Below, piece after piece: positions 9,891 through 20,587 of a stretch of DNA of 64,000 nucleotides. Made by a program: the position numbers and the translations under genes. Under the pieces are notes generated by a model that saw nothing but the letters and a program-made list of their open reading frames with translations, had not been told where the DNA came from and searched no databases. Source of the DNA: Bacillus timonensis (lineage in GTDB: Bacteria; Bacillota; Bacilli; Bacillales; Bacillaceae_L); NCBI RefSeq assembly GCF_004799755.1, contig NZ_SLUB01000011.1:37533-101532 (forward strand), read 5' to 3'. Positions within the stretch are counted from its first letter, which is position 1, and each line of letters opens with the position of its first letter.

Positions 9891-10754
9891 TTATATTTCT
9901 AGTTCTCCATGACATATATAAGCAGCTTCTCCTCTTTTCCAAACATGGCCTTGTTCATCCCACCTTATTGTCAGATCTCCTCCAGGTAGATGAACCGTTA
10001 TTGGCTCAAACTTAGCAATCAATTGATTCAATGTAGCAGCAACTACAGCAGCACAAGCACCTGTGCCACAAGCCATTGTGATTCCTGAACCTCTTTCCCA
10101 CACTCGGTACTCAATCTCCCCAGAACCGATAATTTGGACGATTCCTACGTTAACTCGATCCGGGAAGAGCTCAGCATGTTCTATGACAGGACCTATTCTT
10201 TCTAACGGGACTTCCTTCACATCATCAACAAAGATGATCGCATGAGGATTGCCCATTGACACACTGGTTACATGATACTTCTCATCACCAAAGGTATGAA
10301 GTTCGTTAATTGCTGTCATGTTTGGGTCACCTGCCATGGGGATCATTCCTTTTAATAACTTTGGTTCCCCCATATCCACGTTTACATATTGAACAGATTG
10401 TTTATGATCCTGTACCACCTCTACCTCAACGCTAACAACACCACCCAAGGTTTCAATTGTAAATCGAGGTCTTGTTGCATACATGTGATCAAATAAATAC
10501 TTAGCAACACAGCGTAACCCATTCCCGCAATTTTTAGCCTCAGAGCCATCTTCATTAAAGATTCTCATTTTAAAATCAGCAATCTCTGAAGGACAAATGA
10601 GAATGATACCATCGGAACCAATGCCAAAGTTTACATCAGAAACCTTTCTTGAAAGCTCAGGATATTTATGTTCTTCGAGAACATTATTCGGATCATCCAA
10701 TTGATTAAATAGACAATAGTTATTGCCCAACCCATGCATTTTCGTAAAATTCAT
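9891..10754 (-). CDS. dapF: Diaminopimelate epimerase
   Basis: 287 residues. Both catalytic cysteine motifs are present: NCGNGLRC in the first half and ACGTGACA in the second, and HGLGN near the start is typical. It converts LL-diaminopimelate to the meso form for peptidoglycan and lysine. It follows dapL by 14 bases, and the two catalyse consecutive steps. Its presence inside a glutamate/glutamine cluster suggests coupling of amino-nitrogen supply to cell wall precursor synthesis. Confidence 0.95.
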   Translation of the reverse strand: MNFTKMHGLGNNYCLFNQLDDPNNVLEEHKYPELSRKVSDVNFGIGSDGIILICPSEIADFKMRIFNEDGSEAKNCGNGLRCVAKYLFDHMYATRPRFTIETLGGVVSVEVEVVQDHKQSVQYVNVDMGEPKLLKGMIPMAGDPNMTAINELHTFGDEKYHVTSVSMGNPHAIIFVDDVKEVPLERIGPVIEHAELFPDRVNVGIVQIIGSGEIEYRVWERGSGITMACGTGACAAVVAATLNQLIAKFEPITVHLPGGDLTIRWDEQGHVWKRGEAAYICHGELEI

Positions 10755-10768
10755 CTGTTTCTTCCCCC

Positions 10769-12010
10769 TTAAAAGATGAATTTAGAACTACTAAGCCTCG
10801 CTCTTATCTCCTCAAATATTCGCTGTTCTGCATCTATATCATCTGCTTGAAAGGTAACTGAAAACCGCACATAGTGACCGGCATCATCCCATGGAACAGA
10901 CGAAATTAAATGCTCATTTATTAAATATTGACTAAACTCTTCTGCAGATTGAAACTCCGGACCGTTTTCTACTGCTCTAGGAATCTTCGTATATAAGAAA
11001 AAGGAGCCTTTTGGTTTGTTTGCATGAAATCCACACTCTCGTAAAATCGCAGATAAATGAGTATGGCGCCGTGAATATTTTGCAGACGTTTGTTCCGTGA
11101 TTTCAGGTTGTGACAACGCATAGGCTGCAGCTTTTTGAATAGGAATAAATTGGCCTGAATCGTAATTGTCCTTTACTGCGGCAAATGCAGAAACAAGTTT
11201 GGCGTTACCTGCAATAAAACCAATGCGCCACCCTGTCATATTGAAGGATTTCGATAAAGAATGTAGCTCGATACCAACCTCCTTCGCCCCTGGTACAGAT
11301 AAGAAGCTAAGCGGTTTTTCACCATCAAATACTAATGCGGCATAAGCAGCATCATGGATCACGATCAACTCATGTTTTTTAGCAAATTGTACAACTTCTT
11401 TAAAAAATATCCGATTTGCTACAGCTCCTGTTGGGTTGTTTGGGTAGTTTAAATAAAGTAATTTAGCCTTTTTCAACACACGATCAGGCAATGAATCTAG
11501 TTTTGGAAAAAATGAGTTCTCTTCCAAAAGTGGCAGATGTACCACTTCCCCACCTAAATACTCGGTATGAGTACCTAAAATCGGATAATTAGGTGAAGGC
11601 ATGATTGTTATATCTCCAGGATTGATAAATGCTGTTGGAAGCATAGCCAATGCTGATTTTGAGCCAATCGCATGATTGATTTCCGTTCCAGGATCAAGAC
11701 CCTCTACCCCAAAAACTTCTTTCATATAAGCTGCTGCAGCTTGCTTAAATTCTTGAATTCCATTATCAGCATAAAAGCGATTTTCTACCTTTTTTGCTTC
11801 TTCCTCTAATTTTCTAACCACCCTATCATCTGCCATGGCATCAGGTTCACCGACACCAAGATCGATTAAGACTTTCCCGGGATTTCTTTGCAATGCTGCA
11901 CGCTTTGCCCTTTTTATTTTTTCAAATTTATAGATTTCATTTGTTAAGCCAAATTGGGATCCACCTATTCGGTCAGCAAATAGATCCTGAATATAATCAA
12001 TTTCCAACAT
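10769..12010 (-). CDS. dapL: LL-diaminopimelate aminotransferase (class I/II, PLP)
   Basis: 413 residues, fold-type I PLP enzyme. SLSKSFNMTGWR holds the Schiff-base lysine; NYPNNPTGA and the N-terminal GVGEPD are typical of the DapL/aspartate aminotransferase group. With dapF next door, the expected reaction is tetrahydrodipicolinate plus glutamate to LL-diaminopimelate. Bacillus usually uses the acetylated route, so a direct DapL route would be a notable feature; the alternative is a PatA-like aminotransferase of broader range. It starts 18 bases after gltD, whose product makes the glutamate donor. Confidence 0.8.
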   Translation of the reverse strand: MLEIDYIQDLFADRIGGSQFGLTNEIYKFEKIKRAKRAALQRNPGKVLIDLGVGEPDAMADDRVVRKLEEEAKKVENRFYADNGIQEFKQAAAAYMKEVFGVEGLDPGTEINHAIGSKSALAMLPTAFINPGDITIMPSPNYPILGTHTEYLGGEVVHLPLLEENSFFPKLDSLPDRVLKKAKLLYLNYPNNPTGAVANRIFFKEVVQFAKKHELIVIHDAAYAALVFDGEKPLSFLSVPGAKEVGIELHSLSKSFNMTGWRIGFIAGNAKLVSAFAAVKDNYDSGQFIPIQKAAAYALSQPEITEQTSAKYSRRHTHLSAILRECGFHANKPKGSFFLYTKIPRAVENGPEFQSAEEFSQYLINEHLISSVPWDDAGHYVRFSVTFQADDIDAEQRIFEEIRARLSSSKFIF

Positions 12011-12028
12011 ATTGTTTCCTCCGTATTC

Positions 12029-13507
12029 TTACGCCATCTTTCTCATGATGAAATCATGGCACTCCATAGCCGCTTCTTTTCCTTCCTGAATCGCCCAAAC
12101 AATTAGACTTGCTCCCGTTCGAGCATCGCCAGCTGCAAAAACACCTTTTTCATTGGTCTGATATTTGCCATTGGTTACTGCAATATTTTTGCGTCGATCG
12201 ACCGTAATATTGGTATCGTGGAATATCTCTGCTTCCGGTCCTTCAAAGCCAATTGCTAATAAAACCAATTGGGCTGGCCAATTTTTTTCTGTTCCTGGAA
12301 TCACTTCTCTTATTTTTTGACCTTTTTCACTTATGATTGTGTTAACTTCCGCGCTCTTTACACCTGCTACATTTCCATTGCCATCACTACTAAACTCAAG
12401 TGTTGTCGTAGCAAACGCTCTTGGGTCATCTCCGAAAACACTAACTGCCTCTTCCTGACCTGTATCCACCTTATGAATAATGGGATATTGTGGCCAAGGG
12501 TTATCAATTGCGCGGGTAGTCGGACGAATTGGATAAATGTCAAACTGCACAAGACTCTTACAGTTCTGCCTTATAGCCGTAGAAACACAGTCTGTTGCTG
12601 TATCTCCACCCCCAATGACGATGACGTCTTTCCCTTCTGCTGTGATAAAATTCCCATCAGCAAATTGAGAATCGAGGAGGCTTTTCGTATTCAAATGTAA
12701 ATAATCCATCGCAAAGTGGATGCCTCCAAGCTCCCTACCCGGAGCACTTAAGTCCCGAGGTCTTGTCGAACCGATACAAAGGACTACGGCATCATTTTCG
12801 GTTCGTAATTGGTCTAAAGATAGTTGTTTTCCGACTTCCATATTAGGAACAAATTGAATGCCTTCTTCTTGCATCAATTTGACTCTTCGATCAACAACAT
12901 GCTGCTCGATTTTCATCTTAGGGATTCCATATGTTAACAATCCGCCGATCCGATCTGCGCGTTCATAAACCGTTACCGTATGTCCATGTTGATTTAAAAT
13001 AGATGCGCATGAGAGTCCAGCAGGTCCTGAGCCGATAATGGCTATTTTTTTACCTGTCCGTTGTGTAGGAATTTGAGGCTTAACCCACCCTTCTTCAAAT
13101 GCTTTATCGATAATGGCACGCTCAATGTTTTTGATAGTAACTGAATCATTGGCGAGTGAAGCGACACACCCACCCTCACAAGGAGCAGGACAAGCACGTC
13201 CAGTAAACTCCGGGAAAGGATTCGTCCTGCTCAAGCGCTCATACGCTTCCTTCCATCTCCCTTTATAAACAAGATCATTCCATTCTGGAATTAAGTTATA
13301 AATTGGACATCCGGTTGTCATACCCGCTAACTGACTGCCATTTTGACAAAAGGGAACAGCGCAATCCATACAACGAGAAGCCTGACTGCGTAGCACCATT
13401 TCAGAGGGGAGTTGAGCAATTTCTTTCCAATCTTTCACCCTTTCTAACGGGTCGCGATAGAGTACTGAACTCCGTTGATGATCGATAAATCCCGTTATGT
13501 TTCCCAT
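12029..13507 (-). CDS. gltD: Glutamate synthase small subunit
   Basis: 492 residues. The N-terminal cysteine motifs CMDCAVPFCQNG and GCPIYNLIPEWN bind the [4Fe-4S] clusters. FAD binding is seen at IGSGPAGLSCA and NADPH binding at GGGDTATD. It feeds electrons from NADPH to the large subunit. The gene starts 19 bases after the large-subunit gene. In Bacillus nomenclature this is gltB; the symbol here follows the general gltB/gltD usage. Confidence 0.95.
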   Translation of the reverse strand: MGNITGFIDHQRSSVLYRDPLERVKDWKEIAQLPSEMVLRSQASRCMDCAVPFCQNGSQLAGMTTGCPIYNLIPEWNDLVYKGRWKEAYERLSRTNPFPEFTGRACPAPCEGGCVASLANDSVTIKNIERAIIDKAFEEGWVKPQIPTQRTGKKIAIIGSGPAGLSCASILNQHGHTVTVYERADRIGGLLTYGIPKMKIEQHVVDRRVKLMQEEGIQFVPNMEVGKQLSLDQLRTENDAVVLCIGSTRPRDLSAPGRELGGIHFAMDYLHLNTKSLLDSQFADGNFITAEGKDVIVIGGGDTATDCVSTAIRQNCKSLVQFDIYPIRPTTRAIDNPWPQYPIIHKVDTGQEEAVSVFGDDPRAFATTTLEFSSDGNGNVAGVKSAEVNTIISEKGQKIREVIPGTEKNWPAQLVLLAIGFEGPEAEIFHDTNITVDRRKNIAVTNGKYQTNEKGVFAAGDARTGASLIVWAIQEGKEAAMECHDFIMRKMA

Positions 13508-13526
13508 CTATCTAACCCCCAATCGA

Positions 13527-16500
13527 TTAACTGTATTGTAAATATTCGTTCTGGCTGGATTTTTCAAGAATTCTTTTATATTCTTTCGGAATTACTCGTA
13601 CGAAACGAGATGCGTAGCTGTCCCATTTTTTCAGGATTTCTACGGCTTTCGTACTTTTTGTATATTGAGAATGTTGTTTGACTTGTCCTTTAATAAAGTT
13701 CATTTCATCTTGATTTTGTAAAGATTCAATGAGTACGAGTTCTTGATTACATCGTTGCTTGAATTCTTCGGCCTCACCAACTAAAACATAAGCAACTCCA
13801 CCTGACATTCCTGCAGCAAAGTTTTGCCCGACCTCCCCAAGAATGATTGCACTACCGCCTGTCATATACTCACAACCATGATCTCCGATTCCTTCGACAA
13901 CTACATCGGCACCGCTATTTCTTACACAGAATCTTTCCCCAGCCTTTCCTCGGATATATGCTTTTCCACTTGTCGCTCCATAAAAGGCTGTATTTCCAAT
14001 AATAATGTTTTGTTCAGCTAAGAAAGTTGATTTTATCGATGGGTAGATTGCGATTTTCCCACCTGATAATCCTTTTCCTACGTAATCATTTGCGTCTCCC
14101 TCTAATGTCATCGTTGTTCCCTTTGGTATAAAGGCTCCAAAACTCTGACCTGCCGCTCCTTTAAAATGAAGCCTGATCGTGTCTTCTGTTAACCCTACTT
14201 CTCCATATCTAGTAGAAATGGCACTCCCTAGTAGAGTTCCAACAGAACGATTTATATTTTGGATAGGGAGCACTGCGCGAATTTGCTTTCCTTTTTTCAA
14301 CCCTTTAAGAAATAAAGGCAGGAGCTCCTTGCTGTCCAATGTTTGATCAATTTCATGGTCCTGTCTCTCTTTTGGCTTTTTACCATTCGGCTGATTTAAT
14401 AAAATTGGCGTCAAATCGAGTTTTTGAGCTTTCCAATGATTTGTTTTAGCCGGTTTTAAAAAGTCAGTCTGCCCAATCATTTCATCCAATGTTCTAAACC
14501 CTAATTGAGCCATATATTCACGTATTTCTTGAGCAAAGAAATGCATCAAATGAACCACATGGTCTGCAGTGCCAATCATATTTTTACGAAGTAGTGGGTT
14601 TTGAGTCGCGATTCCAACTGGGCATGTATCCAAATGACAAACTCTCATCATGATGCATCCCAGAGAAACAAGTGGTAATGTTGAAAAGCCATATTCTTCA
14701 GCCCCAAGAAGTGCTGCAATAACCACATCTCGGCCACTCATCATCTTCCCATCTGTTTCCAGCGTTACTTTATGTCTTAAGCCATTCAATTTTAAGGTTT
14801 GATGGGCTTCAGCAAGCCCCAACTCCCAAGGCATGCCAGCATGTTTTATACTTGAACGAGTAGCTGCTCCAGTCCCGCCATCATAGCCACTGATTAAAAT
14901 GACATCTGCTTTTGCCTTTGCTACACCTGCAGCAATTGTACCAACACCCGATTCTGATACGAGTTTCACATTGATTCTTGCTTTAGGATTGGCATTTTTT
15001 AAGTCGTAAATCAGTTGAGCCAAGTCTTCAATCGAATAAATATCATGATGAGGCGGTGGTGATATCAGTTCAATTCCTGGAGTGGATCCCCTTGTTTTTG
15101 CAACCTCTGGGGTTACTTTATGACCAGCCAATTGTCCACCTTCACCAGGTTTTGCTCCTTGGGCCATCTTAATTTGAATTTCTTCACTATTAACGAGATA
15201 GTGGCTCGTAACCCCAAATCTTCCTGAAGCAACTTGCTTTATACTGCTGCATTTCGAATCGCCATTCTCCATCGGTGTAAATCGCTCAGGATCCTCTCCA
15301 CCCTCACCACTATTGCTCCTTCCACCAATTCGATTCATTGCAATCGCTATTGCTTCATGAGCCTCTTTGCTAATCGATCCGTATGACATCGCCCCTGTTT
15401 TAAATCTTTTAAAAATCGATTCAATTGGTTCAACTTCCTCGATAGGTACAGGTTTCCTTTTATAATTGAAGTCAAGTAATCCACGAAGTGTCGTCTGCTG
15501 ACTGATTTCTTCATTTAACAGATTGCTATATTCCTTATAGATTTCATATTTTCCTGTACGAACAGCATGCTGTAATAAATGAATGGTTTTCGGTTGGAAT
15601 AAATGAGGCTCTCCCCCATAACGCCATTGAAAATCTGAACCCGTTTCTAGTACTGCTTCTTTCGACTGAAAAGCTGCTTCATGGCGTAAACGTACTTCTT
15701 TAGCAAGATCTTCTATCGTCAACCCACTGAGCTTTGAAGATGTATTTGGAAAATAACGGTCAATTACATCATGACTAATTCCTAAAGCCTCGAAAATTTG
15801 TGCACCTATATAACTTTGAACAGTAGAAATGCCCATTTTGGACAATATTTTCATGATTCCCTTTGTGACAGATTTCACATAATTTCTGGATGCATCCTCA
15901 ATCGAAAGACCTTCCACAAATAAAGGAAGTGATTCGAAAACAAGATAAGGGTATATCGCATTCGCACCATATCCAAGTAGAGTTGCAAAATGGTGTACCT
16001 CTCTTGGTTCTCCAGATTCTACAATTAAACTCACTTTACTTCGCTTGCCAGTTTGAATTAAATGGTGATGGACAGCTGATACCGCAAGCAATGAAGGAAT
16101 CGCCCCAAGCTGTTCAGTTACTTTTCGGTCACTAAGAATGAGGATATTACTCCCATTTTCAACCTCCTCATCTACACGTTGAAATAATTGATCGATGGTC
16201 TCACTCAAATTTCCTTTAATTGAGAATAAAGTTGAAATAATCGCTGCCTGCCACTCTTTTGTTTGTAAACTGCTTATTTTCTGCATTTCTGAGTCTAGTA
16301 AAATCGGGGTTTTTAGACGTATTTTTTTATATTTCATTTGTGCAGGCTGGAGTAAATTACCGCTCGACCCTAACATCACTTCTAATGACGTTACAAATTC
16401 CTCCCGAATGGCATCTATTGGTGGGTTTGTGACTTGAGCAAATTTCTGCTTGAAATAATTAAATAACAGTTGAGGTGTACTGGATAATACGGCTAAAGGA

Positions 16501-18014
16501 GCATCATAGCCCATTGAACCAATGGGTTCATACCCATTCAACGCCATCGGCTTTAAAACTTTTTCCCATTCTTCATTTGTGTAGCCAAAGATCGCCTGTC
16601 TGTGATGAGTTTCCCCGTCTGGTATAACCTCGGCGTGGGGCATTTCATCAGAAATCCTCTCAATAGGTACGATGGTTTCTTCTACAAGTTTCTGATAAGG
16701 TCGTTGGGAGATAATCAATTGTTTGACTTCTTCATCACCAAGTAAGCGCCCATTTTCTAGGTCGATTAAAAGCATCTGCCCAGGTTTCAATCGATCTTTA
16801 CAAATGACTTTTTCCTCTGGAATGTCAACAACCCCTACTTCAGATGAAACACAGATAAAATCATCATCCGTAACAATAATCCGTGCAGGTCTTAACCCGT
16901 TTCGATCAAGACACGCTCCAACTAACTTTCCATCTGTAAAAGCCATTGCTGCCGGTCCATCCCACGGCTCCATGAAACTGCTATGATACTGATAAAATGC
17001 CTTTTTTTGTTCATCCATTACCTTGTTTTTTTCCCACGGTTCTGGAATCATCATCATCATCGCATGTGGTAATGACCACCCTGATAACACGAGAAATTCC
17101 AATGCGTTATCAAACATCGCTGAATCACTACCGTCTGTTTCAATAACAGGAAGCAAGCTTTCTATATCTTCGATTACGTCCGATTTGAATGCCGCTTCTC
17201 TCGCCTTCATCCAATTCACATTTCCGTTAATCGTATTGATTTCACCATTATGCATCATATAACGATTTGGCTGTGCTCTTTGCCAACTAGGGACGGTATT
17301 CGTACTGAAGCGATTATGGACCATCGCCACGGATGATTCGTATAATTCGCTATTTAAATCAACATAGTAATCTTTCAATTGCTCTGGTAGTAATAAGCCC
17401 TTGTAGATAATGGTTCTTGCTGAAAAACTGACAATATAATAGGGATCATCGTTTGCGAACTTCGCACTTTTAAGCGTCTTTTCTATTTTTCTACGAACCT
17501 GATATAATTTTCTTTCAAACCTGATATCTCCTGGTTCGCTATAAGGTGATTTCACAAATAATTGGCGTATCACCGGCTGTGTTTCTTTGGCCTGCTGATG
17601 TAAATTAACATCATTTGTTGGGACAGTCCTCCAACCGAACAGTTTCAAGCCTTCCGTTTCCATCACGTTTTCAATGATTTCTTCACAACGTTTTCTTGAA
17701 TCTTCTCGTTGGGGAAGGAAGAACATTCCAACACCATACTTTCCCGCATCGCTTAGAGATTTTCCCGCTTTTTCCCACTCTGCTTGAAATAACGTATGAG
17801 GAATTTGCGTTAAGATCCCAGCTCCATCCCCTAAACTATTGTCAGCACCGCGTCCTCCCCGGTGATCAAGCCGTTCAAGTGCCATTAATGCTTGAGCTAC
17901 AATGGAGTGTGTTTGCTTCCCATTTATATTGGCAAGCATTGCAATTCCACAAGCGTCATGTTCAAATTGAGGATCATACATCCCTTGTTTATCTAGCGTC
18001 CATGTCTGATGCAT
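13527..18014 (-). CDS. gltB: Glutamate synthase large subunit
   Basis: 1495 residues, normal for the bacterial large subunit. A 21-residue propeptide precedes Cys22 (HDACGIAM), the glutaminase nucleophile. The central FMN/synthase domain contains GGRSNSGEGGED and SGYDGGTGAA, the [3Fe-4S] cysteines lie near CIMMRVCHLDTCPVG, and the C-terminal GXGXG repeat domain closes the chain. It makes two glutamates from glutamine and 2-oxoglutarate. It is the first gene of the nitrogen cluster. In Bacillus the gene is called gltA. The LysR-type activator GltC is not in this window. Confidence 0.96.
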   Translation of the reverse strand: MHQTWTLDKQGMYDPQFEHDACGIAMLANINGKQTHSIVAQALMALERLDHRGGRGADNSLGDGAGILTQIPHTLFQAEWEKAGKSLSDAGKYGVGMFFLPQREDSRKRCEEIIENVMETEGLKLFGWRTVPTNDVNLHQQAKETQPVIRQLFVKSPYSEPGDIRFERKLYQVRRKIEKTLKSAKFANDDPYYIVSFSARTIIYKGLLLPEQLKDYYVDLNSELYESSVAMVHNRFSTNTVPSWQRAQPNRYMMHNGEINTINGNVNWMKAREAAFKSDVIEDIESLLPVIETDGSDSAMFDNALEFLVLSGWSLPHAMMMMIPEPWEKNKVMDEQKKAFYQYHSSFMEPWDGPAAMAFTDGKLVGACLDRNGLRPARIIVTDDDFICVSSEVGVVDIPEEKVICKDRLKPGQMLLIDLENGRLLGDEEVKQLIISQRPYQKLVEETIVPIERISDEMPHAEVIPDGETHHRQAIFGYTNEEWEKVLKPMALNGYEPIGSMGYDAPLAVLSSTPQLLFNYFKQKFAQVTNPPIDAIREEFVTSLEVMLGSSGNLLQPAQMKYKKIRLKTPILLDSEMQKISSLQTKEWQAAIISTLFSIKGNLSETIDQLFQRVDEEVENGSNILILSDRKVTEQLGAIPSLLAVSAVHHHLIQTGKRSKVSLIVESGEPREVHHFATLLGYGANAIYPYLVFESLPLFVEGLSIEDASRNYVKSVTKGIMKILSKMGISTVQSYIGAQIFEALGISHDVIDRYFPNTSSKLSGLTIEDLAKEVRLRHEAAFQSKEAVLETGSDFQWRYGGEPHLFQPKTIHLLQHAVRTGKYEIYKEYSNLLNEEISQQTTLRGLLDFNYKRKPVPIEEVEPIESIFKRFKTGAMSYGSISKEAHEAIAIAMNRIGGRSNSGEGGEDPERFTPMENGDSKCSSIKQVASGRFGVTSHYLVNSEEIQIKMAQGAKPGEGGQLAGHKVTPEVAKTRGSTPGIELISPPPHHDIYSIEDLAQLIYDLKNANPKARINVKLVSESGVGTIAAGVAKAKADVILISGYDGGTGAATRSSIKHAGMPWELGLAEAHQTLKLNGLRHKVTLETDGKMMSGRDVVIAALLGAEEYGFSTLPLVSLGCIMMRVCHLDTCPVGIATQNPLLRKNMIGTADHVVHLMHFFAQEIREYMAQLGFRTLDEMIGQTDFLKPAKTNHWKAQKLDLTPILLNQPNGKKPKERQDHEIDQTLDSKELLPLFLKGLKKGKQIRAVLPIQNINRSVGTLLGSAISTRYGEVGLTEDTIRLHFKGAAGQSFGAFIPKGTTMTLEGDANDYVGKGLSGGKIAIYPSIKSTFLAEQNIIIGNTAFYGATSGKAYIRGKAGERFCVRNSGADVVVEGIGDHGCEYMTGGSAIILGEVGQNFAAGMSGGVAYVLVGEAEEFKQRCNQELVLIESLQNQDEMNFIKGQVKQHSQYTKSTKAVEILKKWDSYASRFVRVIPKEYKRILEKSSQNEYLQYS

Positions 18015-18275
18015 CTCATATCCTCCTTTGCATCTTTGTATATTTTTTAATGTTAAGGCATTATATAAATAATGTATTTAGATTTATTAACTGAAGATTT
18101 GCACTTTTTGCACAATTATAAATGCATATATTTATAATCACTAAAGTAATCAACGTTCGTATTTACCGTTTTTTTCTTGTCTTTTATACTACCACCGCTT
18201 CGTTTTTTTATATTTAGATGTTTTGTTGAATCATTTGGATTTTTTGTCGGGAGGGGTTATATTTTTACAGAAAAA
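18015..18275. other. Promoter region upstream of gltB
   Basis: About 260 AT-rich bases between the gltB start and the terminator of the AraC gene. The gltB ribosome site (AAAGGAGG) is at its left edge. The nitrogen cluster promoter must be here. I looked for a GltC-type or TnrA-type palindrome and did not find a convincing one. Confidence 0.4.
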
Positions 18276-18318
18276 TAAGGTTGCTGCTGGATCTTTCACA
18301 TATCCCGCAGCAACCTAT
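18276..18318 (-). terminator. Intrinsic terminator of the AraC-family gene
   Basis: GGTTGCTGC (18279-18287) pairs with GCAGCAACC (18307-18315); on the minus strand the stem is followed by TTATTTTT. It lies 20 bases beyond the stop of the AraC-family gene. Confidence 0.75.
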
Positions 18319-18336
18319 CCTTGTGTATATTTATTT

Positions 18337-19131
18337 TCAACGTATTTCAGAGGGGTTCTTACCAGTATATTGTTTAAATTGTCTACTAAAAAAGTGTAAA
18401 TCGTTATAACCAAGGGCATATGCCGTTTCTGTGACTGACATTCCAGTAAAATGGAGTAAATGCTCTGCACGTTTAATCCGAGAATAGACAATATACGATT
18501 TCACTGTATGACCTATAATTTCTTTAAATTTTTGAGAAAAATAGCGTTGCGATAGGTTCGCACGTTCAGCTAAACTTTCAATCGTATGCGGTTCACCAGG
18601 GTGTTGCTGAATATAATTCGCGATTTCACGAATTATTTCCATTTGGCTATTGCTGGTACTACCCAACTCTTCTTTTTTATCATGCTCATCTCTTAACAAA
18701 TGGATCATTAATTGCTTCAAAATTAACTTTCCTTCAATTTCCGCGCCAAATGTATTGACTAAAAACAAACGGACATACTGTGTTAACAGTGATTCAAAGC
18801 TAATTGTATTTTCAAGAATTCGATGTGAAGAAGGAATCATTCTAGGTGTTTTGATTTCAGCAATATCAAAATGAATATACGTTAAAACGAGAGGATTTTG
18901 GGGATTATGGGTCGCTTCCGTCTCATCACCTGGTCGAAACAAAAAGCAATGACCTTTTCCCACATGATAAGACTTGTTGTTTAGTTTGACAGTCCCTTCA
19001 CCACTCCACACATAAAATAAATCATAATTTGGCATGGGGGTATCTCTTTTTTTCCACTTCCAGTTGGGTTCACAATGTATAGTGGCTAAAGCAGGTTTTA
19101 ATAGAAAATCTTCTGGATTCAGATCAAGCAT
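18337..19131 (-). CDS. AraC-family transcriptional regulator
   Basis: About 264 residues. The N-terminal half is a cupin-like sensor domain (residues about 40-110 with GHCFLFRPGDETEAT), the C-terminal 100 residues hold two helix-turn-helix motifs ending in LGYNDLHFFSRQFKQYTG, the AraC signature. The start at 19131 is preferred to 19191 because AAGGAGGG lies six bases before it. The gene stands alone between gltB and purA with its own terminator. AraC cupin regulators mostly sense sugars; the target is unknown here. Confidence 0.85.
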   Translation of the reverse strand: MLDLNPEDFLLKPALATIHCEPNWKWKKRDTPMPNYDLFYVWSGEGTVKLNNKSYHVGKGHCFLFRPGDETEATHNPQNPLVLTYIHFDIAEIKTPRMIPSSHRILENTISFESLLTQYVRLFLVNTFGAEIEGKLILKQLMIHLLRDEHDKKEELGSTSNSQMEIIREIANYIQQHPGEPHTIESLAERANLSQRYFSQKFKEIIGHTVKSYIVYSRIKRAEHLLHFTGMSVTETAYALGYNDLHFFSRQFKQYTGKNPSEIR

Positions 19132-19262
19132 CCAATTCCCTCCTTCCATAGATGGGAAACCTACTTTATATTTTAATTGTTTATTGTCCAATGTAGCAAT
19201 CAGTCTGCATTAGAATGGGAAAAATTTTTAGCACGTTTCAATTATGGAAAAACATCAAAATT

Positions 19263-19291
19263 GAAAAAAGGAAGCTCTAGGCTCCCTTTTC
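19263..19291 (-). terminator. Intrinsic terminator of purA
   Basis: AAAGGAAGC pairs (one G-U) with GCTCCCTTT around a TCTAG loop directly beyond the purA stop at 19295, and on the minus strand the stem runs into T-rich sequence. Confidence 0.6.
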
Positions 19292-19294
19292 TGA

Positions 19295-20587
19295 TTAGCT
19301 TTGACGCCATGGGCTTCGGACGACATTTGTCTGATTTCTATCTGGCCCAACAGAGAAGATCGACAATGGGATGCCTGTTAACTGAGAAACTCTTTCGACA
19401 TAATGTCTTGCGTTCTCTGGAAGTTCATCAAGTGATTTGCAGGCAGTAATATCTTCTGTCCAACCCGGAAGTTCTTCGTATACTGGCTCGCATTGAGCTA
19501 ATATTTTTAAGCTTGCCGGAAATTCCTCCATCACTTTCCCCTTATAACGATAAGCAACACAAATTTTCAGCGAATCAATTCCTGTTAACACGTCGATTGA
19601 GTTCAATGATAAATCGGTTAAGCCACTTACACGACGGGCATGGCGGACGACAACACTGTCAAACCACCCAACTCGTCGTGGTCTCCCTGTCGTTGTTCCG
19701 TACTCACGACCGACTTCCCGAATTTGATTGCCAATTTCATTATCAAGCTCGGTAGGGAATGGACCGTCACCCACCCTTGTTGTGTATGCTTTACATACCC
19801 CAACAACATGAGTAATCTTACTTGGTCCAACACCTGAGCCAATTGTTACCCCACCTGCAACTGGATTAGAAGATGTAACAAACGGATAGGTTCCTTGGTC
19901 AATATCAAGCATGACTCCTTGTGCTCCTTCAAAGAGGACACGACGACCGTCATCTAAAGCATCATTCAAGACAACAGATGTATCGCTAACATATTTTGCA
20001 ATCGTTTGGCCGTAATCATAATATTCGTCAAGAATATCCTCAAGTTTAAACCCCTCGGTTTCATATAGCCGGTCAAACAACCGGTTTTTCTCTTCCAGGT
20101 TACGTATTAATTTTTCTTCAAATACTTCGCGGTCCAGTAAATCAGCAATCCTAATTCCAACACGAGCCGCTTTGTCCATATATGCCGGTCCGATGCCTTT
20201 TTTCGTCGTGCCAATTTTATTTACACCTTTTCTAGCCTCTTCCAATTCATCTAATTTTAAATGATAAGGCAAGATAACATGGGCGCGATTAGAGATCCTC
20301 AAGTTATCGAGAGTCACCCCTTTGTCATGAAGGTAATTCATCTCCGTCACGAGTGCCTTCGGATCGACGACCATTCCGTTGCCAATGACACAGATTTTAT
20401 CCTTATAAAAGATCCCGGATGGAATCAAATGCAGCTTATAGGTTTCACCGCTAAATTTAATGGTATGGCCCGCATTGTTTCCACCTTGATAACGTGCAAC
20501 TACTTCGGCATTTTCTGATAAAAAGTCCGTAATTTTTCCTTTTCCTTCGTCTCCCCATTGAGATCCTACTACGACAACTGATGACAT
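19295..20587 (-). CDS. purA: Adenylosuccinate synthetase
   Basis: 430 residues, full length for PurA. The N-terminal [14 protein letters not shown] holds the P-loop and catalytic Asp; [10 protein letters not shown] and [12 protein letters not shown] follow. It makes adenylosuccinate from IMP, GTP and aspartate. It is monocistronic with its own terminator, and a PurBox pair lies 85-130 bases upstream of the ATG, so it should belong to the PurR regulon as in Bacillus subtilis. Confidence 0.97.
   Translation of the reverse strand: MSSVVVVGSQWGDEGKGKITDFLSENAEVVARYQGGNNAGHTIKFSGETYKLHLIPSGIFYKDKICVIGNGMVVDPKALVTEMNYLHDKGVTLDNLRISNRAHVILPYHLKLDELEEARKGVNKIGTTKKGIGPAYMDKAARVGIRIADLLDREVFEEKLIRNLEEKNRLFDRLYETEGFKLEDILDEYYDYGQTIAKYVSDTSVVLNDALDDGRRVLFEGAQGVMLDIDQGTYPFVTSSNPVAGGVTIGSGVGPSKITHVVGVCKAYTTRVGDGPFPTELDNEIGNQIREVGREYGTTTGRPRRVGWFDSVVVRHARRVSGLTDLSLNSIDVLTGIDSLKICVAYRYKGKVMEEFPASLKILAQCEPVYEELPGWTEDITACKSLDELPENARHYVERVSQLTGIPLSIFSVGPDRNQTNVVRSPWRQS

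Noticed and set aside
12269..12700. 143-residue plus-strand frame inside gltD
   Set aside because: It is antisense to conserved gltD coding sequence, is rich in Cys and Trp without pattern and has no ribosome site.
18015..18275. GltC- or TnrA-type box in the gltB promoter region
   Set aside because: I searched for ATCTCA-type and TGTNA-N7-TNACA palindromes and found no convincing match.
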